A DNA stretch of 64,000 nucleotides from Microbacterium halophytorum (lineage in GTDB: Bacteria; Actinomycetota; Actinomycetes; Actinomycetales; Microbacteriaceae). The stretch spans positions 519,592-583,591 of the forward strand of contig NZ_KZ672982.1 in assembly GCF_002970975.1 (NCBI RefSeq). Reading direction: 5' to 3'. The notes under the pieces were generated by a model. It did no database searches. It saw only the letters and a program-made list of their open reading frames with translations, and was not told the origin of the DNA. Positions within the stretch are counted from its first letter, which is position 1. Every line of letters begins with the position of its first letter. Positions 25,579 to 34,820 of the stretch are shown here, one piece after another. A program made the translations under genes and the position numbers.

Positions 25579-26447
25579 CAGACAGCCGGAAGCGCGTTCT
25601 CGTCGCCGGAGCCACCGGATACGTCGGCCGCCACATCGTCGCGCGACTGCACGACGAAGGCCACGTCGTGCGCGCGGTGGTGCGGGACAGGGCTCGCGCC
25701 GCCGCGCCCGGCGCATACGGCGCGCCGTCCCTCGACGGGCTCGTCGACGATTGGGTCGTCGCGCCCGGCGGCGCGGAGGACCTGGACCCGCAGATGATGT
25801 CGGGTGTCGATCACGTCGTCTCTGCGCTCGGCGTGACCCGCCAGAAGGCCGACCCCTGGACGATCGACTTCCACCTGAACCTCCGATACCTGGAGCTCGC
25901 CGAGCGCCAGGGCGCGTCATCGTTCCTGTACGTCGGCGTCATGAACGCCGCGAGCGGCACGTCCGCCGTCAGCCGCGCCAAGCATGCCTTCATGGAGGCC
26001 CTGCGACGATCCCGCGTGGCGCCGCAGATCGTGAACCCGTCCGGCTACTTCTCCGACCTGACCGAGATCTACGACCTCGCACGCCGCGGCATGGCGTTCG
26101 GCCTGGGAGACGGGAGCGTGCGCCTCTCCCCCATCCACGGCGCCGACCTCGCGGACTTCTGCGTCTCCCGCCTCGACGGCGCCGCCGGCACGTGGGATGT
26201 CGGCGGCCCCGAGGTGCTCACCTACCGAGACGTCGTACGGACCGCGTTCGAAGCGGTGGGCAGGAAGCCGCGGTACACGCGGGTCCCCCGCCCCCTGGCG
26301 TCCTCGGCCGTCTGGGCGGCCGATCGGATCAGCCCGCGGGCCGGCTCGCTGACCCGCTTCTTCCTCGACGGCATGCAGACCGACTCCGTCGGCGAACCGC
26401 ACGGCACGCACACCCTCGCGGACTACTTCGCCGGGCTGGCGCTCTGA
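25575..26447 (+). CDS. NAD(P)-binding (NmrA/SDR-like) protein
   Basis: A 290-residue Rossmann protein. The nucleotide motif is VLVAGATGYVGRHIVARL near the N-terminus; there is no clear YxxxK pair, so it may be a sensor or an atypical reductase. GGAG lies eight bases before ATG 25575. It overlaps the tetR stop (ATGA). A similar TetR plus NAD(P)-binding pair occurs at 32.7-34.1 kb. Confidence 0.88.
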   Translation: MTDSRKRVLVAGATGYVGRHIVARLHDEGHVVRAVVRDRARAAAPGAYGAPSLDGLVDDWVVAPGGAEDLDPQMMSGVDHVVSALGVTRQKADPWTIDFHLNLRYLELAERQGASSFLYVGVMNAASGTSAVSRAKHAFMEALRRSRVAPQIVNPSGYFSDLTEIYDLARRGMAFGLGDGSVRLSPIHGADLADFCVSRLDGAAGTWDVGGPEVLTYRDVVRTAFEAVGRKPRYTRVPRPLASSAVWAADRISPRAGSLTRFFLDGMQTDSVGEPHGTHTLADYFAGLAL

Positions 26448-26590
26448 CGCGCGGCCGGTTCCCATGTAGGCGTCGAGTTCTCCGTTGGATCCGAGGCACC
26501 GATCGTCAGCGTGTCCGCGTGCACGGCTGCCCGAGGGAGGACGATCGGGAGCGGCCAGGGCCCGGAGCTCCGGCCCTGACCGCTGCGACG

Positions 26591-27457
26591 TCACTCCCGT
26601 TCGATCGGGAACCACAGCTCGCACGTGGCCGTGCTGAAATCCTCCGCGCGATCGAGGATCGCGACGATCGACGGCCCCTCGCGCAGCCGCCACGGGTTCG
26701 ACGGGAACCAGTCCGCCGCTGACGACGCGTACGCCTCCTGGAGCGCGGCCGGGTGCGGGCCGGATGTGCGGAACACCACCCACGCGCCCGCGTCGACATC
26801 GATGGCGTCGAGATCGGCGGGGACGTCCGCGTCGGCACCGCACGCCGCGCCGTGCAGGTACGTCAGCTCGCTCCCCTCGGCGTAGTCGGGGTCGACATCC
26901 GCGCTCACCTGCAGGAGGCCGCGCGGCTCCGTCGTGCTCAGCGCCTTGAGCCGGCCGTGCTCTTCGACCGGCAGCGACGCGATGTGCTGCTGGATGTGCG
27001 GGTTGATGCCTTCGTGGATCAGCGGCACGCGGGCGGCGTGGCCGACGAGGCGGAAGGCGGGTCGTTCGATGATTCTGGCGTCCATTGCGGCGCTCCCTTC
27101 GACGGTCAGGCGGAACCTGAGGGTGGGTTGAGTGCGAAGGGGGCCGCCGTCGCGGCGGACATCGCCGTGGCTGGCGCCGTGCACCGATCGGAACGCGCGG
27201 CCGAAGGCCTCGACCGACCCGTATCCGAAGCGCGTGGCGATCGTCAGCAGATCGTCGTCGCCGATCACGTCGGACGCCGCGACGGTCATCCGCCGCCGCC
27301 GTACGTATTCCGACAGAGGCATGCCCGCGAGCGACGAGAACATCCGGCGCGCGTGATAGCCCGTCGTACCCATCGAGGCGGCGAGCGCGTCGACGTCGAT
27401 CTCGTCACCGATCCGCCGCTCGATCTCGTCGACCAGGCGATTGAGGTTCTCGATCAT
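26591..27457 (-). CDS. AraC-family regulator with GyrI-like effector domain
   Basis: A 288-residue regulator. The N-terminal AraC double helix-turn-helix (about 1-105) shows HARRMFSSLAGMPLSEYVRRR and IATRFGYGSVEAFGRAFRSV. The C-terminal GyrI-like small-molecule domain (about 125-286) ends in CELWFPIE. This architecture (Rob/BmrR-like sensing) usually controls drug or stress responses. A ribosome site GGGAG precedes ATG 27457. Divergent from a dihydrofolate reductase-like gene. Confidence 0.92.
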   Translation of the reverse strand: MIENLNRLVDEIERRIGDEIDVDALAASMGTTGYHARRMFSSLAGMPLSEYVRRRRMTVAASDVIGDDDLLTIATRFGYGSVEAFGRAFRSVHGASHGDVRRDGGPLRTQPTLRFRLTVEGSAAMDARIIERPAFRLVGHAARVPLIHEGINPHIQQHIASLPVEEHGRLKALSTTEPRGLLQVSADVDPDYAEGSELTYLHGAACGADADVPADLDAIDVDAGAWVVFRTSGPHPAALQEAYASSAADWFPSNPWRLREGPSIVAILDRAEDFSTATCELWFPIERE

Positions 27458-27572
27458 GGCTGCTCCCTTCGCGTTCCACTCTCGTCGAGCGGCCGCGACG
27501 CGCGCCCGATCATCCGGGTTCGATTCTGTCGGGTGCCTGTCGCGGGAATGCTCCGAAGACTACGCTCGCCGC

Positions 27573-28130
27573 ATGGGGCTCCTGACCTTCAGCATCAACG
27601 TGACCCTCGACGGCTGCGTCGACCACCGGGAGGGCATCGCCGATGACGAGACGCACGGCTTCTACACCCGCCTCCTGATCGACTGCGGGGCGATGCTGTG
27701 GGGTCGTGTGACCTACGAGATGATGGAGAGCTCCTGGCCGGCGGTCGCCGACGGCTCCGAGCCCGCGCCGCCGTCGATGCGCGAGTGGGCGCTGGCGCTC
27801 GAGACGAAGCCGAAGTACGTCGTCTCGACCACGCGCACCGACTTCCCGTGGACGAACAGCCACCTCATCTCGGGCGATCTGAGCGCCGAAGTGCAGCGCC
27901 TGAAGGACGAGACCCCGGATGGCGTGCTCCTCGGCAGCGGCACCCTCGCGGTCGCGCTGGACCGCCTGGGCCTGATCGACGAGTACCGGTTCATGGTCCA
28001 CCCGCAGATATCCGGGCACGGGCCGACCCTGTACCAGGCGGGCCTCCCGCGCACGCGACAGCTCGAACTGATCTCGGCGGAGCCGCTGCGCAACGGCGCC
28101 GTCGCGACGCACTACCGGCGCACGACATGA
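27573..28130 (+). CDS. Dihydrofolate reductase-fold (RibD C-terminal-like) protein
   Basis: A 185-residue reductase-fold protein: TFSINVTLDGCVDHREG at the start, MLWGRVTYEMMESSWP in the NADPH-binding half, and VLLGSGTLAVALDRLGLIDEYRFMVHPQISGHG near the end. This YyaP/RibD-type family uses NADPH, but its substrates are mostly unknown. TACGCT (27561-27566) lies six bases before ATG 27573, so the message is probably leaderless. It is divergent from the AraC gene. Confidence 0.88.
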   Translation: MGLLTFSINVTLDGCVDHREGIADDETHGFYTRLLIDCGAMLWGRVTYEMMESSWPAVADGSEPAPPSMREWALALETKPKYVVSTTRTDFPWTNSHLISGDLSAEVQRLKDETPDGVLLGSGTLAVALDRLGLIDEYRFMVHPQISGHGPTLYQAGLPRTRQLELISAEPLRNGAVATHYRRTT

Positions 28131-28242
28131 CCGGCGGCGGAGAGCCACAGAGCGTGCGCTCGGCGTGCACCGCGCCGCATCGCCTCGGACGCTCGGATCA
28201 CGCTCCGCTGGGTCCTGCCGGTCGGCCGCTCACGCAGTGACC

Positions 28243-28848
28243 TTACGGTTCGAAGATGCGGACGTCGTCGCCGTAGCCGAACAGTGTGCCTCCACCGGAC
28301 TGACCGTCGGCGAACTCGAACTCATACTCGCGCAGCCGCCCATCGTCATCGACCCACCACGTCTCGGTCCGCTCCTCGGACACGAGCTCGAAACCGTGGG
28401 TCTCGAGGCCGTCGATCTCGCGCGCTTCGACCGCCTCGATGCTCGTCGCCGCGGCCGCCATGTCCTCCTGCACCTGTGCCCAATCCCATGCCGCGACGAA
28501 CTCCTCGGGGTCGACGCTGCCGCTGCGCTCCGGGCGTGCTGTTCCCGGCGCGCGCCAGTACTCGCCGTCGACGACCCATTCAGAGCGTTCCTCGCCCGGC
28601 GTGGTCGTCTCCACGCGCAGCTCGCTCAGGTCGCCTTCCTCGTACACCGCAGCGCCTTCGAAGGTCTCCTCCCCTGAGGTCATCGTGAACTGCACCGTCC
28701 CGGCGTCGCGGATCGCATCCGCCGTGGTCTCACCGATCGAGTCAGCCGACGGGCCGCTGCTGCAGCCCGTCACCACCAGTGCTCCTGCCAGCGCCAACGC
28801 CCCAAGAGCGCGTCGACCGGCAGCGGACATCATCTGCATCGTCGCCAT
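28243..28848 (-). CDS. Lipoprotein, possibly LppX/LprG-like
   Basis: A 201-residue exported lipoprotein. The signal peptide ends in the lipobox VVTGC (Cys about residue 29). The mature part (AGTVQFTMTSGEETFEG, EWVVDGEYWR, THGFELVSE) resembles the single-domain lipid-carrier fold of LppX/LprG proteins. That assignment is tentative. TAGGAT (28855-28860) lies six bases before the ATG. Confidence 0.78.
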   Translation of the reverse strand: MATMQMMSAAGRRALGALALAGALVVTGCSSGPSADSIGETTADAIRDAGTVQFTMTSGEETFEGAAVYEEGDLSELRVETTTPGEERSEWVVDGEYWRAPGTARPERSGSVDPEEFVAAWDWAQVQEDMAAAATSIEAVEAREIDGLETHGFELVSEERTETWWVDDDGRLREYEFEFADGQSGGGTLFGYGDDVRIFEP

Positions 28849-28974
28849 ACCGAGATCCTATGAGACTCCCTCGGACGCGGGCATCTGCCAGGCACCACGG
28901 ATCGTCCCGATGCGCTGCCGGCGCACGGAGGGCTGAGCTCTGCCGGCTCCGAACCGGGCGCCGCCGGCTCCCGG

Positions 28975-29394
28975 TCAGTCCGGGCTCTCTGCCGCTTCCT
29001 GCGCGCGAGCGCGCTTCGCGGCTGCCCGCCCCGCGATCCCGGCGCACGTGCCGCACACGATCACCCACCCGAGCGCGACACAGAGCACGGACAGGACGAT
29101 CGAGGCGGCCTCTCCCGCACCCAGAACGATCATCGCTCCGATCATCGCCGCTCCACCGGCGAACGCCCCGCCCGATGCCGCGAACAGCCAGGGTGCGTTC
29201 GCCCGGTGCGCGGCGCGCCACGTCGCCTCGGAGGTCCAGATCACGCTCCGCAGGTCCTGCCCATCGGCCGTGGCGTAGTTCCGTTCGGGCTTTCCTCGTC
29301 GAGCCGACAACGCGAAGAAGAGCAGCATCCCGCCCAGAAGGAGGAGTATCGCGACGAGCAGGCCGCTCCCGACGGGCGCGAACTCGCTGTCCAT
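28975..29394 (-). CDS. SdpI-like membrane protein
   Basis: A 139-residue protein with three hydrophobic helices. After helix 1 comes a segment SVIWTSEATWRAAHRANAPWLFA (about 50-72). This resembles the SdpI-family pattern of Trp, Ala-His-Arg-Ala before the next helix. SdpI proteins give immunity to the SDP toxin in Bacillus; actinobacterial relatives are uncharacterised. TACGCT lies six bases before ATG 29394. Family call is tentative. Confidence 0.6.
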   Translation of the reverse strand: MDSEFAPVGSGLLVAILLLLGGMLLFFALSARRGKPERNYATADGQDLRSVIWTSEATWRAAHRANAPWLFAASGGAFAGGAAMIGAMIVLGAGEAASIVLSVLCVALGWVIVCGTCAGIAGRAAAKRARAQEAAESPD

Positions 29395-29558
29395 GTTCCG
29401 AGCGTATCGAGCAGATCCGCCGCCCCGCGGGGATCTCGACTTCGTTCAACAGGCGTTCACCCGCAGGCGGCGGCCCGCATCCGGGCGCACGGCTGCGTCC
29501 GGTTCTTCTCCGGTTATCCCCATATCCCCGTCTTTTCGCCGTTCCTACCGTGGGGACC

Positions 29559-30482
29559 ATGGAATCCGCACAGCGCACGACCCGAGCGGCCGAACGCCCC
29601 CGCACCGGCCCGTTCCTCGCTGCTTTCGCCGTCATCGTCCTGGTCGCCGTCGTGGCCGCGACTGCCCCGGTGTACGCCGGCGCCGATCCCGCATACCTGA
29701 CGATCCTCACCCCCGTGTTCCAGTGGGTGCCGTTCCTGGCGGTCATCGCACTGCACGCCATCCATCGATCGCGTCACCGCGCCGCCCCGAAGACGGCCGG
29801 GACCTGGACCGTCTGGACCGCGTCCGGGGCCCGCGTCCGGGGTCGCATCGCCCCGATCCTGCGGGCATGCCTGCTCGCGCTCGGTGCCCTCCTCTTCGTC
29901 GGCGTCGTGCCGCTGCTGCTCTCGGGCGCCGTCGGTCTGGTCGACCTGCGTTGGGCCGACGGGGCGACGATGGCGGCGCTCGCGACGCTGCCCGTCGTGC
30001 TCGTGTTCATGATCCCGGTCGCGGGCGAGGAGCTCGCCTGGCGCGGCTACCTGACGACGCTGCTCGCCCCGCGCGGTTTCCTCGCGACGACCGCTCTGAT
30101 CGGTGGCCTCTGGGCCCTGTGGCATCTGCCCCTCACCGTCGCGCTCGCCCACGCCGGTGAGATCGCGACGCGCGACGTCGTCTCGAAGACTGTCGATCTC
30201 CTCCTCGCCGCCGTGCTCGTCAGCGCCCTGCGCTACCTCTCGGGCAGCGTCTGGCCGGCCGTCTTCGCGCACGCGCTGTTCAACAACCTGTTCCAGATGC
30301 TCCAGTACAACTTCATGGAACCCCTGCCCGAGGCCTCGACCGGCGCTTACTGGGGCTACATGGCCGTCTCCTGGGCGACCTGGATCGCCGCGGACGCACT
30401 GCTCGTCGCCCTCGTCTACCGGCGCACGCGCGGCGTGCTCCCCGATCCGGCGACACCGACCGAGCGGTCTGCCTCAGGATGA
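29559..30482 (+). CDS. CPBP-family intramembrane glutamic endopeptidase (CAAX protease-like)
   Basis: A 307-residue membrane protein with about eight helices. The three motifs of the family are present: EELAWRG (EExxxR), WHLPL and HALFN. These form the intramembrane active site of Rce1/ABI-type proteases. TACCGT (29546-29551) lies seven bases before ATG 29559. No bacteriocin genes are adjacent, so its target is unknown. Confidence 0.9.
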   Translation: MESAQRTTRAAERPRTGPFLAAFAVIVLVAVVAATAPVYAGADPAYLTILTPVFQWVPFLAVIALHAIHRSRHRAAPKTAGTWTVWTASGARVRGRIAPILRACLLALGALLFVGVVPLLLSGAVGLVDLRWADGATMAALATLPVVLVFMIPVAGEELAWRGYLTTLLAPRGFLATTALIGGLWALWHLPLTVALAHAGEIATRDVVSKTVDLLLAAVLVSALRYLSGSVWPAVFAHALFNNLFQMLQYNFMEPLPEASTGAYWGYMAVSWATWIAADALLVALVYRRTRGVLPDPATPTERSASG

Positions 30483-30543
30483 GCCCCGCGGCGTTCCATA
30501 CCGAGGAACCCCGCAACGCGGTCGCCGACACCCCTCCGCACGC

Positions 30544-31731
30544 TCACGCGCCGTCGCCGGCTGCGAGGATCGCCGCCGCGCCCCGTTGCAGATCGCTCAC
30601 GAAGTACTCCGGAACCTCGAGCGACGGGAAATGCCCTCCGCGCTGCGGCGTTCCCCACCTGACGATGCGGCGATACCTTCGTTCCGCCCATGCGCGAGGA
30701 CACTTCTCGATGTCGCGGGGATACACGCTGATCGCCGAGGGCACGTCGACCCGGAGCGCCTGATCGAATCGGTTCACGCCGCCGTGGCTCTCGAAGTAGA
30801 TGCGCGCGGCTGATGCGCCCGTGCGCGTCAACCAGTAGAGCGTCACATCGTCGAGGATCTTGTCGACCGGAATGGTCTCGAACGGGCTGTCTTCGGTGTC
30901 CGTCCATTCGGCGAACTTGTCGAGGATCCACGCGAGAAGGCCGACGGGTGAGTCGGCGAGTGAGTATCCGATCGTCTGCGGTCGGGTCGCCTGCTGCTTC
31001 GCGTACGCCGCCCGGTATCGCCAGAAGTCGTCGGTCTCTTCGACCCATGCTCGCTCCGCCGCGGTCAGCCCGCTCAGGGTCTGCCCCGGCGGCGCCTGTG
31101 CCACCGTCGTGTGGATGCCGAGCACCCGGTCCGGGAACATGCCCCCGATGACCGTGGTGATGACGCCGCCCCAGTCCCCGCCGTGGGCGACGAACCTCGT
31201 GTAGCCGAGTCGACCCATGAGCTCGACCCAGGCTCGCGCGATCTTCCCGACGCCCCACCCCGTCTGTGCCGGCCTGTCGCTGTATCCGAAGCCCGGGAGC
31301 GATGGCGCCACGACGTGGAAGGCCGGCGCCGTCGCATCTGCGGGATCCACCAACTCATCGATCACGTCGACGAACTCGGCGACGCTGCCCGGCCAGCCGT
31401 GCGTGAGCACCAGTGGAGTGGCATCGGCTCGCGAGGAGCGCCGGTGCAGGAAATGGATCCCCAATCCGTCGATCTCCGTCCGGTACTGCCCGACGCGATT
31501 CAGCCGATCCTCGAAGTCGCGCCAGACGTACTCGGAACGCCAGTACTGCACGACGTCGACGAGGTCGGCGAGAGGGACGCCTTGCTCCCATCGGCGCGCA
31601 TCGGGTGCGGGACGGTAGGACGTTTCCGTCTCGGGCAGTCGTGCCACCGCGAGCCGCGCCCGCAAGTCATCGAGTTCCGCGTCAGGCGCGTGAGGTTCGA
31701 ATCTGTGCACTTCATCGGTCGAACGGCGCAT
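30544..31731 (-). CDS. Epoxide hydrolase
   Basis: A 395-residue alpha/beta hydrolase of the microsomal epoxide hydrolase type. The N-terminal domain carries FEPHAPDAELDDLRARL. The oxyanion motif is THGWPGSVAEF. The nucleophile Asp is in VAHGGDWGG, and the catalytic His is in RGGHFPSLEVPEYF. It opens epoxides to diols, usually for detoxification. A GAGGAAG site precedes ATG 31731. Convergent with the CPBP gene. Confidence 0.93.
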   Translation of the reverse strand: MRRSTDEVHRFEPHAPDAELDDLRARLAVARLPETETSYRPAPDARRWEQGVPLADLVDVVQYWRSEYVWRDFEDRLNRVGQYRTEIDGLGIHFLHRRSSRADATPLVLTHGWPGSVAEFVDVIDELVDPADATAPAFHVVAPSLPGFGYSDRPAQTGWGVGKIARAWVELMGRLGYTRFVAHGGDWGGVITTVIGGMFPDRVLGIHTTVAQAPPGQTLSGLTAAERAWVEETDDFWRYRAAYAKQQATRPQTIGYSLADSPVGLLAWILDKFAEWTDTEDSPFETIPVDKILDDVTLYWLTRTGASAARIYFESHGGVNRFDQALRVDVPSAISVYPRDIEKCPRAWAERRYRRIVRWGTPQRGGHFPSLEVPEYFVSDLQRGAAAILAAGDGA

Positions 31732-31968
31732 TTCACTTCCTCGTCATCGCGGAACCGGCTTCACCGGGAGAGCATCGGAGGCGATGCCTCAAGCAAAGGA
31801 TGCCGCATCCTTGTGCGCTCGTGGGCCGCACCGCTCGCGTTCGACCCTCTGCGGGCGTCCCACCGCGCCCTGACACACCGTAGACCCCGTCTATGACCAC
31901 CGACCGGTGCAGCGCGAGAGGCGCTCATCGGCGTTCCGCACCGGTCGCGCCCTCGCTAGCATCGGGGC

Positions 31969-32568
31969 ATGGGCGATCCCCTCACGACGGCGCGCGGTCT
32001 CGTCACGGCGCTGCACGACGCAGCCGAGCCGGGTGAGGTCGAGCAGATTCGTCGCCGGGTCGCGGACGACGAGCCCGTCTTCGGCGTTCGGATGGGAACC
32101 CTGTTCGCGGTGGCGAAGCGCGCGACCGATCTCCCGCTGGCGGAACTTCAGAGCCTCTTCGCTCATCCCGCCTACGAGCCTCGTCTCGCGGCGTTCTGCA
32201 TCCTCGACTTCCGCGCGCGCCGACGCCTCACCGACGACGAGCGTGCGACACTCGCCGCCGCGTACCTCGACCATCACGACGCCATCACATCCTGGGACAT
32301 GGTGGATCGCGCGGCGCCGCGCGTGCTCGGCTGGCCGATACTGATCGGCGCTGCCGACTTCGCGATACTCGAGGAGCTCGCGCGATCCGACGAACCGCTG
32401 CGGCGCAGATCGGCGATCACCGCGCCGCTGTGGTTCATCAAGAAGGGAACCGACGCTGACGTGGCGCGCGGGTTGCAGATCGCGGACGCTCTCTCGGGCG
32501 ACCGCCACCCGCGCGTCGCATCGGCGGTGAAGATCTACCGCGAGCACGCATCTCGGCGCGGAATGTGA
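31969..32568 (+). CDS. DNA alkylation repair (AlkD-like HEAT-repeat) protein, C-terminus short
   Basis: A 199-residue helical protein of AlkD type: VFGVRMGTLFAVAKRATDLP, EPRLAAFCILDF, and the DNA-binding pair in TSWDMVDRAAP. AlkD glycosylases remove 3-methyladenine and 7-methylguanine. Usual length is about 225-240. This one stops after KIYREHASRRGM, so the last helices seem missing, either a lineage feature or a truncation. TAGCAT (31957-31962) lies six bases before the ATG. Confidence 0.78.
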   Translation: MGDPLTTARGLVTALHDAAEPGEVEQIRRRVADDEPVFGVRMGTLFAVAKRATDLPLAELQSLFAHPAYEPRLAAFCILDFRARRRLTDDERATLAAAYLDHHDAITSWDMVDRAAPRVLGWPILIGAADFAILEELARSDEPLRRRSAITAPLWFIKKGTDADVARGLQIADALSGDRHPRVASAVKIYREHASRRGM

Positions 32569-32658
32569 CGTACACGGCACGGCAACGGTGCACGCGCGAC
32601 ACGTGCTCCGACTCGACCGCGCGCAATACGGATGTGGAACAGCGCATCACCTTCGAGC

Positions 32659-32693
32659 TTGCGAACGCTAAAAGTGAGTGTATAGTCACTCAC
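32659..32693 (+). promoter_or_regulatory. Leaderless promoter with TetR operator around the -10 box
   Basis: TTGCGA (32659-32664) and TATAGT (32681-32686) are 16 bases apart. The -10 sits between the arms of an inverted repeat GTGAGTG / CACTCAC (32674-32680 and 32687-32693). The ATG follows directly at 32694. A bound repressor would cover the -10 and the start. Confidence 0.82.
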
Positions 32694-33245
32694 ATGCCGT
32701 CGAGAACGCTTTCCTCTGCCGACGCCCGCCGACCCGAGATCATCGATGCTGCGCTCGTCGCTTTCTCCCGAGGCGGATACGGCGGGACCACCGTGACCGA
32801 TGTCGCGCGCGAGGCGGGGATCTCCAGCGCCTACGTGCTCAAGCTGTTCGGCGGAAAGGAGGCGCTGTTCATCGCTGCGCTGAACGCATGCTTCGATCGC
32901 ATCGAACGCACGCTCGTCGACGCGCACGCGATCGGTTCCCCCGCCGAGGTCCTGGATGCGCTGGGCGCCGCCTACGCTGGCCTCATCGCCGATCGGACGC
33001 TGCTGCTCATCCAGGTGCATGCGCAGTCCGTCGCAGCGATCCCCGCCATCGGCGACGCGCTGAGAGCGGGACTCGCACGGATCGTCCGGTTCGCGAAACA
33101 GCACTCGGGTGCCGACGACCGCGAAGTGCAGCGCTTCATCGCGTACGGGCAGCTCTGCCATCTCGCCGTGACATCCGGAATCGCCGACGTCGACGACGAC
33201 TGGTCCCGCATCCTCACCGACGGCCTCCGCCACCCCACGAACTGA
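32694..33245 (+). CDS. TetR-family transcriptional regulator
   Basis: A 183-residue TetR regulator. The helix-turn-helix runs from RRPEIIDAALVAFSRGGYGG through VTDVAREAGISSAYVLKLFGG (about 13-55). ATG 32694 is chosen because it directly follows the palindromic operator and TATAGT; a longer frame from 32565 crosses the promoter. The next gene, an NmrA-like protein, starts 11 bases after this stop, so the two form an operon that the regulator probably represses. Confidence 0.93.
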   Translation: MPSRTLSSADARRPEIIDAALVAFSRGGYGGTTVTDVAREAGISSAYVLKLFGGKEALFIAALNACFDRIERTLVDAHAIGSPAEVLDALGAAYAGLIADRTLLLIQVHAQSVAAIPAIGDALRAGLARIVRFAKQHSGADDREVQRFIAYGQLCHLAVTSGIADVDDDWSRILTDGLRHPTN

Positions 33246-33256
33246 AGGAGAGATCC

Positions 33257-34105
33257 ATGACCGACGCCCCCGACATCCTCGTCACCGGCGCCACCGGATC
33301 CACGGGGCGAGCCGTCGCCGACGCACTGACCGCGAACGGAGTGGCGTTCCGTCCTCTGTCCCGCCGGGCGTCCTCGGCCGACTTCTCCGTGCGCGCGGAC
33401 CTCGACGACGCCGCGAGCATCCGCTCCGCCCTCGACGGGGTGCGCGCGGCGTACCTCGTTACGCCGTCGAGCGAACGGGCCGAGGCGCAGCAGAAGCAGT
33501 TCGTCGACCTCGCGGCGGCAGCGGGCGTCCGTCACCTCGTGCTGCTGTCACAGCTCGGATCCGTCGCGGATTCGCCCGTCCGGTTCCTGCGCTATCACGC
33601 CGCCGTCGAACGCCACGCGTTCGGATCGGGCATCGGGGTCACCGCTCTGCGCCCCAACCTGTTCATGCAGGGCCTCCTCGCCGTTGCCGGCGCCGTGCGC
33701 GCCACGGGCGCTCTCCCCGCCCCCATCGGCGACGCGCGCGTGAGCCTCGTCGATGTTCGCGACATCGGTGAGGTCGCCGCCCTCGCGCTCACCGCTGCGG
33801 AACCCCTCGGCATCCAGACCCTCACCGGCCCCGAATCGCTCACTCATGCGGAACTGGCCGCACGGCTCTCTGAAGCCGCCGAGACCGACATCCGCTTCGA
33901 CGACGTCTCACCCGAGCGGTTCCGCGAGATGCTCACGGGCCTGCTCCCGACGTGGCAGGTCGACGGCCTGCTCGAGGACTACGCGCACTACGCCCGCGGC
34001 GAGGCCGCCGAGGTCTCGACGGCCGTCCCCGACCTGCTGGAGCGCCCTGCTCGCCGCTTCGCGGATTTCGCGCGCGACCACGCGGGCGCATTCCGGGGCG
34101 AATGA
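33257..34105 (+). CDS. NmrA-like NAD(P)-binding protein
   Basis: A 282-residue Rossmann protein. The N-terminal motif is ILVTGATGSTGRAVADAL. RHLVLLSQLGSVADSP and LRPNLFMQGLLA follow, as in NmrA/QorB-type quinone reductases and redox sensors. GGAGAG lies before ATG 33257. It sits second in the operon of a TetR regulator. A role in quinone or electrophile response is inference. Confidence 0.9.
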   Translation: MTDAPDILVTGATGSTGRAVADALTANGVAFRPLSRRASSADFSVRADLDDAASIRSALDGVRAAYLVTPSSERAEAQQKQFVDLAAAAGVRHLVLLSQLGSVADSPVRFLRYHAAVERHAFGSGIGVTALRPNLFMQGLLAVAGAVRATGALPAPIGDARVSLVDVRDIGEVAALALTAAEPLGIQTLTGPESLTHAELAARLSEAAETDIRFDDVSPERFREMLTGLLPTWQVDGLLEDYAHYARGEAAEVSTAVPDLLERPARRFADFARDHAGAFRGE

Positions 34106-34192
34106 CCGCCCGGTCCCGCAGCGCGGGCGGGCGCGTCTACGGCATCGCCGCCGGGTCACCTCCCTGGTCCGTGCCGCACCCGGTTCAAGTGA

Positions 34193-34558
34193 TCATTCCG
34201 GCTCGCCCAAGGAGCCCGGGCGAACCGCTCCGATCACGAAGAGCCCCAGAGCCGGCACGAATGGGACCCACACGCCCGTGCTCCCGGATCCGGACGACGC
34301 GAGAACCGCGATCGTCGCCAGCGAAAAGGCGCTCACGCCGGCGCCGACGATGCACCACCTCCGGATCACGCGCTCCGACCACAGCGGCAGATTCGACGCG
34401 GTGATCGCGAGCAGCGTCCACACGGCGGACCACAGCAGCCCCCACAGGCCGGCGACCCCGCCGAGCACGACGCTGCCGCCGATCCCCCACGCGGCAGCGG
34501 GCACGACGAGCAGCACGAACAGACCGATGCGCCGCGGGGGCCGAGACGGACGCATCAC
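34193..34558 (-). CDS. Small membrane protein, unknown
   Basis: A 121-residue protein with three or four hydrophobic helices (for example LFVLLVVPAAAWGIGGSVVL and VWTLLAITASNLPLW). It ends GSLGEPE. The start is GTG 34558 or ATG 34555. No family recognised. Convergent with the NmrA-like gene. Confidence 0.6.
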   Translation of the reverse strand: MMRPSRPPRRIGLFVLLVVPAAAWGIGGSVVLGGVAGLWGLLWSAVWTLLAITASNLPLWSERVIRRWCIVGAGVSAFSLATIAVLASSGSGSTGVWVPFVPALGLFVIGAVRPGSLGEPE

Positions 34559-34820
34559 CGCGTCACCGACCGGGCCGCGCCGCGTGCCGAACGGGCCGCC
34601 GCGGTTCAGGGTCGGGCGCGCACGCCGTCGGCTCCGTCCGCCGTGAGCCCGTAACGCTGGCGGAGACCCGTCGCGAAAGTCTCATGCCCCGATCCTCGCA
34701 GGACCGAGCACGGGTGCGCACCCGCAGCCGGCCGCAGGAGCCCTGTCGGCCGCGAGCCGCGCTGAGCGTGCTGGCGCCCGGAGCCGTCGACGGATCGCTC
34801 CCGCGGGCGATACCCCGCCG

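Noticed and set aside
34606..34700. Minus-strand peptide ETFATGLRQRYGLTADGADG
   Set aside because: Could be a C-terminal fragment of an old gene, but no family match can be supported.
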